Shown here: one piece after another, positions 47,001-59,706 of the stretch | How the letters are laid out: each line of letters opens with the position of its first letter | Position numbering within the stretch: the first letter of the stretch is position 1 | Source of the DNA: Apricaphanius iberus | Lineage: Eukaryota > Chordata > Actinopteri > Cyprinodontiformes > Aphaniidae | DNA length: 64,000 nucleotides | Reading direction: 5' to 3' | Assembly: GCA_028564705.1 (NCBI GenBank) | Contig: JAPXFQ010001302.1 | Span: 186,001 to 250,000, forward strand | Program-made: the position numbers and the translations under genes | Notes under the pieces: model-generated | Told to the model about the DNA's origin: nothing | Database searches by the model: none | What the model saw: only the letters and a program-made list of their open reading frames with translations

Positions 47001-48252
47001 TGTGGTGTGAATAAAGTAAATAAAAAAACTTAACACCCTGATTGATCATGTTTTCAAGAGTACTGTTGTGTGCAATAGATTCTGTTTTTGCATTGAGTTG
47101 TGTTACAGTAGTGTACATGCAGAATTTTCTACAGATTTATACTCTTCATATAAAACAGACAAATCTAAATGCCTAATTCTCTGCAGAGATATAAGAAGAT
47201 CCGTTACTGTAAAGTTTCTTTAAATATGCATTGGCAGTTATGAAAAAAAGAACCTTCTCACAAATTGAGCATTGTTTTTTGAATTGTTTTGCTGTAGTGT
47301 GTAATGATGTGTATAGTATTTAGATTTTTGAAAGCTTCGAGCAGCTCCCTTTGGTGTGAAAGTTTGAGTTTTGAAGTGATAAGGTGTGGTTGTGTTTATG
47401 TAGCTTTAGAAAAGGTTGTGTTTAGACATTGGGGAACATGGAGGAAACATTCGTGAAATGTGTTTAAGCATTTGAGAAAAACTGTAAGATCACTGTGTAC
47501 AGATAACCCACACATACAGACCAGTACTTCCTCTGGACATCGGAAAACCCCCAAAGCACACAAACCATGTACAACAGAGCAAATATCACAACAGATGAAA
47601 AAGACAGGCAGGAGGAGGAACAGCACATGTAACAAGGATATAGGGCCTGATTTATCAACCTGCTACATAAAGAGTGCAAAATTGTGTGCCCCCCAAAAAA
47701 GGCTGTATTTCTGATTCGCAGGTGATCTACTAAGAGTGTGTACGCAAATGATAACAAACACAAAGAGTTGTATTCAAATGAGGACTTTGCCTCCGCTGCC
47801 ATGTCCGTCATTGCTTTTTAAGTAGCGGACCACCAGGCTTTTCTTTGCCCCCTGCCAGGCTAAGCGTCATTTATTTATTCTAAATAGTTTTTCAATGCAC
47901 CATATTAACATTTCAAATTTTAAAAGGAAAATGTTTTTTTAACCTGCAAGTCCGACTTTACCTGCAGTTGGTGATAGAATTGAGAGCTCAATAGTCATAC
48001 ATGAACAGGTTAAGAGGTCAGGTGTGTCTTCCATTATCTGAACACCCAAAACTTCTACCTTTCTACGCCACTGTAGTGGGAAAATTACTTCGAGATTAGT
48101 TCTGTTTAGAGATTAGTAAAGGGATCCGGGGAAGGGCATAATGATTGGGATGTTTAGACTGAAGTTGGAGGAGACTTAATATTTTACCTACTCTGGCTCA
48201 ACTGGAGGACACTGCTATCATTGTTATGTTTGTAGAGTAGCTCACTCTGATA
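47001..48252. other. Non-coding stretch, one repeat end
   Basis: No gene is seen. The 18-mer TAGGGCCTGATTTATCAA at 47641-47658 recurs identically at 62270-62287 and probably marks the end of a dispersed repeat. Confidence 0.45.
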
Positions 48253-48254
48253 TA

Positions 48255-49875
48255 AACTCAACAAAAATATAAACGCAACACCTTTGTTTCTGCTCCCATT
48301 TTTCACGAGATGGACTTAAAGATCTAAAATTAATTCCAGATACACAATATTACCATTTCTCTGAAACATTGTTCACAATTCATTCTAAATGTGTGATAGT
48401 GAGCACTTCTGCTTCGCTGAGATAATCCATCCCACCTCACAGGTGTGCCACATCAAGATATTGATCTGACATGATTAGTGCACATGTGTACCTTATACTG
48501 CCCACAATAAAAGGCCACCCTGGAATGTGAATTTGTCTGACAGCAAAATGCCACAGATGCCACAAGCATTGAGGGAGCGTGCAAATGGCATGCTGACAGC
48601 AGGAATGTCAACCAGATCTGTTGCTCGTGCATTGAATGTTCATCTCTCCACCATAAGCCGTTTCCAAAGGCGTTTCAGAGAATATGGCAGTAAATCCAAC
48701 CGACCACACAACCGCAGACCACGTGTAACCACACCAGCCCAGGACCTCCACATCCAGCAGGTTCCCCTCCAAGATCGTCTGAGACCAGCCACTCAGACAG
48801 CTGCTGAGACAATTGGTTTGCATCACCAAACAATTTCTGCACAAACTGTCAGAAACTGTCTCAGGGAAGCTCAACTGCATGCTTGTTGTCCTCATCGGGG
48901 TCTTGACCTGACTCCAGCTCGTCGCCGTAACAGACTTGAGTGGGCAAATGCTCACATTGGATGGCATCTGGCACGTTGGAGAGGTGTTCTCTTCACGGAT
49001 GAATCTCGGTTTACATTGTTCAGGGCAGATGGCAGACAGCGTGTGTGGCGTTGTGTGGGTGAGCGCTTTGCTGATGTCAATGGTGTGGATCGAGTGGCCC
49101 ATGGTGTTGGTGGGGTTATGGTATGGGCAGGCATCTGTTATCGACGAAGAACACAGGTGCATTTTATTGATAGCATTTTGAATGCACAGATACCGTGATG
49201 AGATCCTGAGGCCCATTGTTGTGCCATACATCCATGAACATCACCTCATGTTTCAGCAAGATAATGCACAGCCCCATGTTGCAAGGATCTGTACACAATT
49301 CTTGGAAGCTGAAAATGTCCCAGTTCTTGGATGGCCAGGATACTAAACGGACAGGTCACCCATTGAGCATGTTTGGGATGTGCTTGACCGGCGTATACGA
49401 CAGCGTGTACCAGTTCCCACTAATATCCAACAACTTCGCACAGCAATTGAAGAGGAGTGGACCAACATTCCACAGGCCACAGTTGACAATCTGATAGACT
49501 CTATGCGAAGATGTGTTGCACTGCATGAGGCAAATTGTGGTCATACCAGATACTGACCGGTTCTGAGTCCCCAGACCCCCAATAAAGGAAAAAACTGCAA
49601 ATTCCAGGGTGGCCTTTTATTGTGGGCAGTATAAGGTACACCTGTGCACTAATCATGATGTCAGATCAGCACCTTGATGTGGCACACCTGTGAGGTGGGA
49701 TGGATTATCTCAGCAAAGCAGAAGTGCTCACTATCACACATTTAGACTGATTTGTGAACAATGTTTGAGAGAAATGGTAATATTGTATATCTGGAATTAA
49801 TTTTAGATCTTTAAGTCCGTCTCATGAAAAATGGGAGCAGAAACAAAGGTGTTGCGTTTATATTTTTGTTGAGTG
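48255..49875 (+). mobile_element. Tc1-like transposon, near full length
   Basis: The element is flanked by TA (48253-48254 and 49876-49877). Very long inverted repeats, each roughly 265-280 bp (about 48255-48530 and 49600-49875), begin ACTCAACAAAAATATAAACG and run through TTCCAGATACACAATATTAC and CATCCCACCTCACAGGTGTG. A single transposase gene lies between. Length, TA duplication and gene position are typical of the Tc1 group. The outermost base differs between the two ends. The transposase is disabled, so the copy is non-autonomous but could serve as a substrate. Confidence 0.93.
48548..49556 (+). pseudogene. Tc1-like transposase, one frameshift and one nonsense
   Basis: DDE transposase of the Tc1/mariner superfamily, which cuts and pastes at TA. 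The ATG at 48548 fits the family start (MPQMPQALRERANGML). Visible parts are an N-terminal paired-like helix-turn-helix (TRSVARALNVHLSTISRFQR), a linker (SNRPHNRRPRVTTP), the first catalytic Asp in LFTDESRF (about 49000) and the GGVMVWAGI strand. Near 49190 a 2-base loss shifts the frame, ending the open frame at 49198. In the next frame YRDEILRPIVVPYIHEHH and QQDNAQPH hold the second Asp. A TAA at 49344-49346 interrupts just before SPIEHVWD, which holds the third acidic residue. The C-terminus CGHTRY and TGA follow. Inactive. Confidence 0.93.
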
Positions 49876-49877
49876 TA

Positions 49878-51399
49878 AATTCACAGAGCTTGCTGAGAGG
49901 GAGATATACTCATGTCTAGATGGGGAGAGAGAAATTACCCAAGAGATGGGTTTCTGTTCAGGTCCTAATAAATAACTTAGAAAAGCCAGTGAATACTGAA
50001 TCGTCCTTATCTTTATGTACATCTCTATGGAATTCTGCCTTATCAGATGGAGCCCAACAAGCGGACTGAGTGGACCTAGATGGATTCTTGGAGGACTTAA
50101 ATTAAAGAGCAAAGTATAAATACAGGAGTTGTACTCAAAAATGTATCTGATTACCAGAATACCATACTGCACGGCACTAGACTGTTTATACAGCCACTGA
50201 TTGAACACATAAAGGCTGGACAACTGGAAAATAGGAGCATGTGGATGAATAATAATGATTTAAAGCAAACCAGACCTGACTCCGACTCGTGACTGGCCGC
50301 AGGAGGAACCCATAAACCAGGAGATTTAACCAGCAGCAGATTCAGCTGCTGATATTGAAATTTGTGGTTTGAAGCATAGCTTACATTTGAGGATAGTTAA
50401 AGAAACAACATTTTTGGGTTGATGTGGTTAAAGATATTAGCTTGTTAGCCGAGGTAGTACATTTCATTGTCAAGGTTCGCTTTAACAAAATATTTGAAAA
50501 GTAAAACACTAGGTGAAAAGTAAAACACTTCTTTCTGCCTGGGAGCTGGTGCTCCACCGTTGTGATGGTACAGATCCCTCTTTTAAGTTCAACCTCAAGG
50601 AAAAGCTAGTACTGTAAGGTCCGTAGCCTCTGGCAGCGGTTAAACGCTCTGCTTTCACCTTGCCAAAAACAAAATTCCCATGGGCGGTCCAAAGCTAGGT
50701 AGGTGAGGCCATGAATGCGAAGTTAGCATTATGATGTATGGTATATAGGCTTTTTCCAACTCAGGCGTTTTCTTGTCTCTTTTCTTCCTGAAACTGATTC
50801 AGGGATTGGAGTTTGTATACAATTTTCACATGCAGCATGCATTTAGAACACAGAGTGACTTATTGTAATGAAAAAAAAGTTTTTCAAAAATTTTCTTTGC
50901 AGGAGACCTTTAAAATAGGATGCACACTGGGATAAACCTAACTGAATTAATTTTAAGACAACAAATAATCGCTGACATCAGAGAACTTACAGAAGCTATA
51001 GATTTATTCAGTAATTTCACTTAATTCCGACTAAAATCATCACTCAATAAGCATTGGCTGCTAATTGTAATGGTGACCCAACTAGCAATCACACTACAGA
51101 ACATGGCTGGCCATTAACCCAGATTTATTCCTGCTCTGGCAATTGGAGTAGATTTTTACCTATGATGACTGACCAGATCACAATTCTTAGCGCTGAGAAC
51201 CAGATGCAGCGAGTTGTGTGCTGGAGGAACAGGCATCTGCCCTTCACAAGGTAGAGTACCCAGCCTACAATCAGTGTGATGCCAATCACCTGGCCTATTA
51301 CTGGCTGGGCCACTTCAAACATGCCTATCCCACCACACTAAGACTAAAATGAAGGAGCTCCCTCAATAACTCTTATACTCGATTAAGAGACATTGAATG
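49878..51399. other. Non-coding stretch, no gene seen
   Basis: No coding or mobile-element motif recognised apart from the end of the Tc1 element. Confidence 0.45.
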
Positions 51400-51575
51400 C
51401 AGATGCATTTGAGCAAATATTCTGCAACTGAGTGCTTGGAAAGAAAACTCATGTTAGACAAATGAGATTTAAACAACTTTGACGGGGTCTCTTTGATGCA
51501 ATGCTGAAATTGTGAGATCAGGATGCAATAATCAACAGTGTCAAACGCAGCAGTCAGATCAGGAAACTACAGTCA
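51400..51575 (-). pseudogene. LINE reverse transcriptase fragment (L2/CR1-like)
   Basis: On the minus strand the short frame reads DLTAAFDTVDYCILI, the RT palm block with catalytic Asp, then a degenerate segment with SKLFKSHLSN (family: WFKSYLSNR). Nothing further of the element is recognisable in the region. Confidence 0.6.
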
Positions 51576-53491
51576 GTGGCCAATAACGACTGATTTAAAA
51601 AATTTTTAAAGTGCAGTTTAGGTGTTAAGAAGAGCTTTAAAACCAGGCTGATTCATCTAAAGAACATGATGTTAAGTTCAAAAGGATTGCAACTGAATGA
51701 AACAAGCTTTCTAACACAGTAGTACTCCCTTCCCTTGACAGGAACAAGAAAATTAACACAGAGAATCCAGATAAGACGAGAACCTGACAAAAACATGCAG
51801 GCTAGGAAGTCAATTAGTTGTGGAGGACCAATCAGGTGAAAAAACCTGAGAATGATCTGCAACTCAGATGAAGATCGTAACTGCAGATCAAAGATGACTA
51901 CGGGAACACTAAAACGAGAGGGGAATAAAATAGACTAATTTATCTAAGGGAAGGTAAAAACATTTAATACTGCATTAAAGCTCTCAACACAGAACCCTCA
52001 ACAAACTGATCGACAGGTATGGCAAGATCTTTTAGGCAATAATATAAGAAACTACACATATTGATTAATCTGATCTTGAATAAACTAATGGCTCCAAACT
52101 ATGCAGGTGTGATTAAAATATTCAGGGAACTGAATCAAATATACACATAGGTATAAATAGCAGAACGAAAGACGCTTGTTAGTAAAACAAAGTTCTTTAA
52201 AGGATAAGCCATACAATTCTTAACATAACAGAATTTGCAAAGGGCTACATTGCTTTTTGTTGACAGAGTTAATACAATTTTACACAAAATAATTCTGGCC
52301 ATTTCAAGCACTTCTAAGGATTTTCGGCATTTATAGAAACCCTCAATTAATGTTGTTGAGATTAAAACAATCATGCAGGATGATTGATTTACAGAATTAG
52401 AGGGAATTAATTGAACACAATTGGCAAACAAAAAAGATGACATATCCTAGGTTCAAAACCTGGATTAGAACCACATTGCTCCATGCTCACTCGATATGTA
52501 AGCAGCATAGCAGACCCAACCTACATCTTGGGTCCACAACAATGTATCTTAGTTGACTATAGAGATACAATTATGTTTATGTTGTTAGTTTCACCTTTTG
52601 CCTGAACAAAGCAACATGAAGGATGAGGTATTTTGAACTGACTTCTTTCGATAGTGAGTAAAGGACATTTTAACTACAAGTGATCTGGAGAAACAACTGG
52701 AACACAGAGATTACAGATGCAGAAATCTACAGTGATTACTGAACACAGCTAACAAACATGGTAACCTCTTAAGTCCGAATGACAGCTAGAATGCAACTTG
52801 GAATTCTGCCATATCAGCTGCGCTAACAACTTTTGGGGTCAGAAAACGTTCGACCCTTTCTTCCTACAAAATCGGCTGAGCACTGAAGGAGACAATGACT
52901 CCACTCCAATGAGACCCACCCCACTAGGAAAGAACCTGTATAAGGATACATGCACATATATGAAACCTATATGTGTAATGTTGCACCTTGATACCTGTTG
53001 GTTCCTAGTTTCTCTGTGTTGTCACTAATTGAACCCATCAGGGTCACCTGCCTTCAATCATTGCCTGCTGCCTCTCGTTCCTCTCTCCACCTACTGTATA
53101 TAAGCTCCTTGCAGCCAGAAGCTCCCTGCGAGATCATCTTGAGCCCGGAGCTGTGGATGTCTAGCGGTTTTTTCCTGGCTCACCTTATCCTGCTTAGAAC
53201 TCTTGTCTGCTTCTGGACTCATCATAAGAACACAGATTGAATACCTCTGTCTTCCTGGCCATGGCTCTGTCAGGACAGTGTGCTGTTCGATTGTGACCCT
53301 CTGCTTTCACCCTCTGGAACTGAATCAGGAGTAGCTTGGACCTCTTTCTCTTGAAAGAGGACTTCAGATTTCTGTTAAGCACGTTGCCATCCAACTCCAG
53401 AGGCAAAATAAATTGTCTACAGATACTATGCGTGTGGTTGGAATATCGGATCTTACGATCAGTTTGTTTACAATATGCATATCTATGCACA
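51576..53491. other. Non-coding stretch with a TATA-containing block
   Basis: No gene is recognised. At 53010-53330 a pyrimidine-rich block with TATATAAG near 53096-53103 resembles a promoter or LTR/leader of an unrecognised retroelement. This is weak. Confidence 0.35.
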
Positions 53492-53493
53492 TA

Positions 53494-55094
53494 CACTACC
53501 GTTCAAAAGTTTGGGGTCACATTGAAATGTCCTTATTTTTAAAGGAAAAGCACTGTACTTTTCAATGAAGATAACTTTAAACTAGTCTTAACTTTAAAGA
53601 AACACACGCTATACATTGCTAATGTGGTAAATGACTATTCTAGCTGCAAATGTCTGGTTTGTGGTGCAATATCTACATAGGTGTATAGAGGCCCATTTCC
53701 AGCAACTATCACTCCAGTGTTCTAATGGTACAATGTGTTTGCTCATTGGCTCAGAAGGCTAATTGATGATTAGAAAACCCTTGTGCAATCATGTTCACAC
53801 ATCTGAAAACAGTTTAGCTCGGTACAGAAGCTACAAAACTGACCTTCCTTTGAGCAGATTGAGTTTCTGGAGCATCACATTTGTGGGGTCAATTAAACGC
53901 TCAAAATGGCCAGAAAAAGAGAACTTTCATCTGAAACTCGACAGTCTATTCTTGTTCTTAGAAATGAAGGCTATTCCATGAGAAATTGCTAAGAAATTGA
54001 AGATTTCCTACAACGGTGTGTACTACTCCCTTCAGAGGACAGCACAAACAGGCTCTAACCAGAGTAGAAAAAGAAGTGGGAGGCCGCGTTGCACAACTGA
54101 GCAAGAAGATAAGTACATTAGAGTCTATAGTTTGAGAAACAGACGCCTCACAGGTCCCCAACTGGCATCTTCATTAAATAGTACCTCTACCATCTACAGT
54201 GAAGAGGCGGCTGCGGGATTCTGGGCTTCAGGGCAGAGTGGCAAAGAAAAAGCCATATCTGAGACTGGCCAATAAAAGAAAAAGATTAAGATGGGCAAAA
54301 GAACACAGACATTGGACAGAGGAAGACTGGAAAAAAGTGCTGTGGACGGATGAATCCAAGTTTGAGGTGTTTGGATCACAAAGAAGAACGTTTGTGAGAC
54401 GCAGAACAACTGAAAAGATGCTGGAAGAATGCCTGACGCCATCTGTTAAGCATGGTGGAGGTAATGTGATGGTCTGGGGTTGCTTTGGTGCTGGTAAGGT
54501 GGGAGATTTGTACAGGGTAAAAGGGATTCTGAATAAGGAAGGCTATCACTCCATTTTGCAACGCCATGCCATACCCAGTGGACAGCGCTTGATTGGAGCC
54601 AATTTCATCCTACAACAGGACAATGACCCAAAACACACCTCGAAATTGTGCAAGAACTATTTAGAGAAGAAGCAGGCAGCTGGTATTCTATCGGTAATGG
54701 AGTGGCCAGCGCAGTCACCAGATTTGAACCCCGTTGAGCTGTTGTGGGAGCAGCTTGACCGTATGGTACGCAAGAAGTGCCCATCCAACCAATCCAAATT
54801 GTGGGAGCTGCTTCTAGAAGCGTGGGGTGCAATTTCTCCAGATTACCTCAACAAATTAACAGCTAGAATGCCAAAGGTCTGCAATGCTGTAATTGCTGCA
54901 AATGGAGGATTCTTTGATGAAAGCAAAGTTTGATGTAAAAACAATCTTATTTCAAATAAAAATCATTATTTCTAACCTTGTCAATGTCTTGACTCTATTT
55001 TTATTCATTTCACAATATATGGTGGTGAATAAGTGTGGCTTTTCATGGAAAACACAAAATTGTTTGGGTGACCCCAAACTTTTGAACGGTAGTG
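53494..55094 (+). mobile_element. Second Tc1-like transposon, near full length
   Basis: The element is flanked by TA (53492-53493 and 55095-55096). The 27-bp ends are exact inverted copies: CACTACCGTTCAAAAGTTTG plus GGGTCAC. Inside that the ends diverge. The length of 1601 bp and a single central transposase gene match Tc1 elements. The ends resemble those of the Passport/PPTN-type fish elements as I remember them. It differs in termini and transposase from the element at 48255-49875, so these are two families. Confidence 0.93.
53906..54933 (+). pseudogene. Tc1-like transposase with broken N-terminus and open DDE domain
   Basis: The ATG at 53906 starts MARKRELSSETRQSILVLRN. A 2-base loss at about 53982 brings a stop at 53990. 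The DNA-binding part continues in another frame (ISYNGVYYSLQRTAQTG, KRSGRPRCTTEQ with the GRPR hook). A second indel near 54175-54195 returns to a frame that stays open from 54199 to 54933. That segment has all three catalytic positions: LWTDESKF, LQQDNDPKHTSK and SPDLNPVELLWE (third residue Glu, DD34E-type), plus HGGGNVMVWGCF. Only the paired-like DNA-binding region is disrupted. No intact full-length product is encoded here. Confidence 0.94.
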
Positions 55095-55134
55095 TACATG
55101 CTGCCTATATACAGCATATATGCACATACACGAT

Positions 55135-55157
55135 TATATATATATATATATATATAT
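55135..55157. repeat. (TA)n microsatellite
   Basis: Uninterrupted TA dinucleotide run of about 23 bp shortly after the Tc1 element. Confidence 0.95.
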
Positions 55158-55514
55158 CTTTGTATCCAAATATATCTTTATATCCACAATTATGCCCTGT
55201 ACATATATGTCTCCTATCTAGCTCATAGCAGGATCTGGTCATTTATCTCACTTTGACAACTGTCATACATGATGCCTAGCTCATAATTTTTTTATTATCA
55301 AGGCAATAACTGACGTGAACACGTGAAATTGGTATCACATGTAATTGGCATGTTATGAAAATTAAATAGAGTTGCCACCCTTGGAACTGTTTTCCTTTTT
55401 GTGTATTGCTGACTTTATTCCAAACATTTTAAGAGGCAACAGACTACTCAGGTGTCGAGTACATCATCCACATGTAGCCAGGCAGATAGGTGAACTTTGG
55501 GTTATACCATAGAT

Positions 55515-55847
55515 CAGGCGTCACCAACCTTTTTGATACTGAGAGCTACTTAAAGGGTGCTGTGTAATACTACGGGCTACCTGTACGCAGTTGTATGGCT
55601 CATCTTTAGTTTTATGATGATAATAATAATTCGATGTTGATATGCCATGTCTGATCGCATGTCATTTACGCACAAATGTTAATGATTTTAGACAGGAAAC
55701 TGATGCATTTCAACGTGCAACACTTACTTCTTATTAATCTCTCGGTGCATTTCAATTTTTTACTATTTTTAAAACATGTCCAGAGAGCACCTTATGCTCT
55801 ACCCGAGAGCAACTTGTTGCCCGTGGGCACAACGTCGGTGACCCGTG
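55515..55847. mobile_element. Short non-autonomous hAT element (333 bp)
   Basis: The ends CAGGCGTCACCAAC and, inverted from the right, CACGGGTCACCGAC match at most positions. Flanking 8-mers CCATAGAT (55507-55514) and CAATAGAT (55848-55855) agree at 7 of 8, the hAT duplication size. The interior retains GAGAGCTACT and GAGAGCAACTTGTTGCCC near the two ends. No coding capacity is seen. Confidence 0.75.
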
Positions 55848-56196
55848 CAATAGATGGTCTGTATGGTAGCAAAGAAATTCGGAATAAATATGGTAATGTC
55901 ACCATCACAGATCTCCCAAGTCCTCCTAGAATGGACAGAGGGTGGATATCGGTTGGGAAAACAGTATTCAACTTTTAAGGAAAATATATTTTAGAAGTGT
56001 GACAGTGTGGAGGTCCTGTCATAATAAGTTATGAAGATCATGACTACTGTGTTGTCCCTTTGGCTGAATGGTAGGCATGCATGAGTCCGAGGTTTAAATC
56101 CTGCCTGTGGTTTTGTTGACTCCTTTTCAACAAAACAACGCATACACCAAGCACCTCGTCCAACACAGAAAGAACCTATATGAACATGTTTGTAAC

Positions 56197-56540
56197 GGGG
56201 CGACTTTGACTAGGAGTTAGGAATTTAGCTTATAATCAGAAAGTTGCCAGGTTGAGCCCTCAACTCTGTCTCAATGACTGTTTCAGTCATTGTTTCCTTA
56301 GGCAAGACACTTCACCCATTGCCTACTGATAGTGGTCAGAGGGCCCGGTGGCACCAGTGTCTGGAACCCTCACCTCAATCGGTGCTGCCCAGGGCAGCTG
56401 TGGCCACAAGATAGCTGGCCATCATCAGAGTATGAATGTGTGAGTGAATGGGTGAATGACCGAATGTAGTGTGCAGTGCTTTGGGGTCTGTAGGGAATAC
56501 GTAAAGTGCTATACAAGTACAACCCATTTACAATTGCATA
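56197..56540 (+). mobile_element. tRNA-derived SINE, copy 1 of a second family
   Basis: It shares long stretches with 61235-61558: AAGACACTTCACCC, GCCTACTG, GGGCCCGGTGGC, CCCAGGGCAGCTGTGG, GTGAATGGGT and AAAGTGCTATACAA. The head has a degenerate B-box (CCAGGTTGAGCCC). A separate tRNA-like phrase (TGGCTGAATGGTAGGCATGC, GGTTTAAATCC) sits just upstream at about 56062-56110 but is not clearly part of it. Confidence 0.8.
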
Positions 56541-57534
56541 AACTGCGATGGTAAACATACGGATTTAATCCAGTATGGTTAATTGACCCTAAATTCTGCG
56601 GATGGCTCTACAAAGCAGGGTATGGAATGCATGTCATGTATTTACATCATAATATTAACGGTATTATGGCCGCTAATTCATGTTGGTTCAGCAAATTTTG
56701 CTGGCACTGATCCAACCTCACCATATGCAGTTAAAAATAGTGAACACACAGCACAGCATACCTCTTCAGCATATGATTTCCTTAGTTTTTACCCATTGAC
56801 CAGGTATGCACTTTTTTGTTTATGTTAATTTATGTTACTTTTAATTATGACCAACAATGATTGTGTTAGGATCAGTAGGATTAAACTGAAAACAACTAAC
56901 ATAATACATTTTATTTTTTGTTTGGTTTATGTATGGTTAAACCATATTTCAATATTGTGCCATTCTATAAGACAAAAAATTATAGTTAATAAAAGGCTAA
57001 TAATACCACATTCTAATCATAATTTTGAACTTACTTTTACAAAAAACACAGTGGGCCTCCTGGGGGGTTCTACACCACTAGGTTTAGCAAGTTTTCTGGG
57101 GGAAACCCTGAAATTGGCTTGGAGTTACCAGACTTACATTCAGGATATCTATTAATCCTCTTTCCTTGATCTTATTAGAAGACCTTATTCCACAACGTGA
57201 AAATGCCAACAGCAGTGCCTTGTTTAAACCAGTTCTTTCTATCTCGAAGGACAGCTGAGCCCCAGAGATATATACAATATGGTTGACCAGGAAATATTCT
57301 TATTTCCTGGTCATACCAAAACTCTTTGAAAATAAACACATTCCTTATCAAAGTCTTCAGCAAGGGTCAATAAATTACATTTAATTGTTTTTTTTGCTAA
57401 TAGATTAAAACCAGGGTGGAAGTTAAAGCAGTAACATGTAAAAAATGAGCAAGAGACAAAAACAAATAGAGAATGCAAACTGTTAAAATCTTAATGTATA
57501 TTTAAGCAGGCTGATCATTTCTTTTTCTGTCTGG
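56541..57534. other. Non-coding stretch, no gene seen
   Basis: AT-rich, no recognisable feature. Confidence 0.4.
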
Positions 57535-58069
57535 TAGGGCTGAGCGATATGGCATCAAATCAATATCACAATATATTGAGCTGTTCAATTTGATAACGGT
57601 AAATGGACAATAACTACACCCATTTGCATAATGTGCATGAAATCATAACGGCTGTATGGTTGGGGTTGAGCTCTTATAAGGTTTTGCCTTTTGAATACGT
57701 TTTTGGGTTGTCATGTTTTTTATATCACTACTTTTGGTAGAAAATCTGCTTTACAATACAGGCAGTAGGCCCATGAAACATCTCCAATAAACGGCTTCAA
57801 CCAGCTTTTAAAAGTAACTGTGTGTAGTGTTTACAATTAATCTCTAGAAATATGAAATGTTGTTGAAAATGGATAAAATGATCCCCAATCATTGAAAAGT
57901 ATTGCCGGTTTCGCAACATATAACCATAAAAGTTGGTCTACAGTACATGGGCGCAGGTTCAAGACTCCAAATCATCCTTCTGGGTGAATATACCAAAATG
58001 GCCAAAATGACCTCGGTAACAGTCAAAAATGTTGGTAGTGGTAAATATTCGGTATATTACTCAGCCCTG
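57535..58069. mobile_element. Non-autonomous hAT element (535 bp)
   Basis: The left end is TAGGGCTGAGCGATAT; the right end inverted reads CAGGGCTGAGTAATAT. Flanking CTGTCTGG (57527-57534) and CTGTCTGC (58070-58077) agree at 7 of 8 positions. The interior has AATATCACAATATATTGAG near the left end and no transposase. Confidence 0.85.
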
Positions 58070-59008
58070 CTGTCTGCTATTTTCACTATCTGGATCTCAA
58101 AAATGATTTTCCTCTCATATCTTCACAAACCACAGACTTTTTGGACTTTGTAAAAAGAAAGTTTGATTTGTTAAAAGAAAATAATCTTGAAAGTTGAGAT
58201 GACATCCATTTACACTGTCATGAAAAGGAAGTTCCACTGGAGATGTTTGTGGAGCAATAAAGGACACCCCATTATGATCTGGGAGTTTTACCTTTAATAA
58301 AACCACATAACTTCAGGTGTTTCAGGATCAGCAAACCATGGTCGCCGAGTAGGACATCCTGCAGTGGGCATTCCTCTTTTAGGGTTCCTACACAAGTATG
58401 GAAAGTATGGAAAAGTATGGAATAAAATTTTATAAAATTCCAGGTCTGGAAAAGTATGGAAAATGTAAACTATTGTATGGAAAAATATTCACGTTTCCAA
58501 GACTTTAACCACTGTTCTACAGTGGCGTTTTATTGCGGAGACCAGGCATCCTCACTTTTTCAGAATATAACTCATTTAATAAACCCTTTTTTTAAAACCG
58601 TTTAACGTAATCCATCTGTCATCTCCTCCTCTTCTCTTCATTCATTATTGAGCGTTTTATAATGTGTAAAGCAGCGCCCCTATAAAAGTTACGTGGTGAA
58701 TGAGCGTTGAAAACATGGTACTGCACTCTGTTGTCTGGTGAGGAGGCCAGGCTGAGTTGCCATCGCTTGATTTAAAAACAAAACAAAAGAGATAATGATT
58801 AACCAATCAGGTGAGGCTATTGTCACGACACTGTCCCCCTCTGATTGGTCAGGACCGTATCAATAGCGAAGGCTCTGGAGAAGCCATGAACTTGTTGGCA
58901 TCAGGCCAATCACATTACATTACGTTATCATCAAAGTCAATGAATGAAATAACGGAAGATGTGTTGTGTTGATATCTTGGTAAACTAGTCTAAATATTAA
59001 TTGTAATT

Positions 59009-59345
59009 ATGGAGGGTGGAGATTTTGAGTATTTAGTAAAAAATACTTTTCCTAAATTGCCTCTACAGCAGAAATTCCAAATTAAATCAGACGGCAGGCC
59101 AAAGCCAAAACAAGCGCTCCGTACTGAGAGGAAGAAATGGTTTGGTACTTTCAGTGAGGAGTGTTTCTCCTGGCTAGCCGCTAGCTGGTAGCGCTAATCT
59201 TCAGCGGCTATTTTGCTGGCCCTGTCTCCTTTTTGACAACGATTGCCTGCTCCCTGAACAATTTCTGGGTTACCACAGGATTCACCGACCTTGCCAACCT
59301 GTCTTCCGTGATTTGATTAAGCAGCATGTGAGTCCACTAAAGTTG
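59009..59345 (+). pseudogene. TTF/BED-type N-terminal domain of a hAT transposase
   Basis: The open frame from 59009 to 59191 reads KFQIKSDGRPKPKQALRTER then WFGTFSEECFSWLAAS and stops. In shifted frames the following DNA encodes LFCWPCLLF (about 59205-59235) and FWVTTGFTDLANLSSV (about 59262-59310). The order W..F..FSWL..S, FCWPCLLF, W...GF.DL.NLS is that of the TTF-type zinc finger at the N-terminus of some vertebrate hAT proteins. Two frame changes and the missing dimerisation/catalytic part mark it as a relic. Confidence 0.6.
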
Positions 59346-59683
59346 TTGTTTACTGTTATTTATAAGGAGAAAATGAGCACCACTGACAGCGGCCGTGAAG
59401 GCCGGGTTTGTCTACATGCATATGTCAGGTGTGCTGTTTAAGGCCACTGGTGCTGGGTTGTTGTGTTGCTGTATAATGATCATTTACATGTATTACTATT
59501 ATTATATATAAACGATAAGGAAAAGTGAAAAGCATTTGTGTATCTCTCAGAGCTTACAGGTCGTTTGACGTGGATGTAAAACTTAATGGGTTCTGATTGA
59601 GTGTGCGAATTAATTTGTATCTTTTAAGTAGCTGGTTGTGTGTTTGGGAGGGTGGTTGCATAAACTGAAAAGATGTTTGAGAA

Positions 59684-59706
59684 AGAGAGAGAGAGAGAGA
59701 GAGAGA
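59684..59706. repeat. (GA)n microsatellite
   Basis: About 23 bp of GA dinucleotide inside the hAT-like element. Confidence 0.95.

Noticed and set aside
48608..49231. 207-aa minus-strand ORF
   Set aside because: Antisense shadow of the Tc1 transposase.
56062..56110. tRNA-like phrase with TGGCTGAATGG and GGTTTAAATCC
   Set aside because: Too degenerate for a tRNA and not clearly joined to the SINE at 56197; left unannotated.
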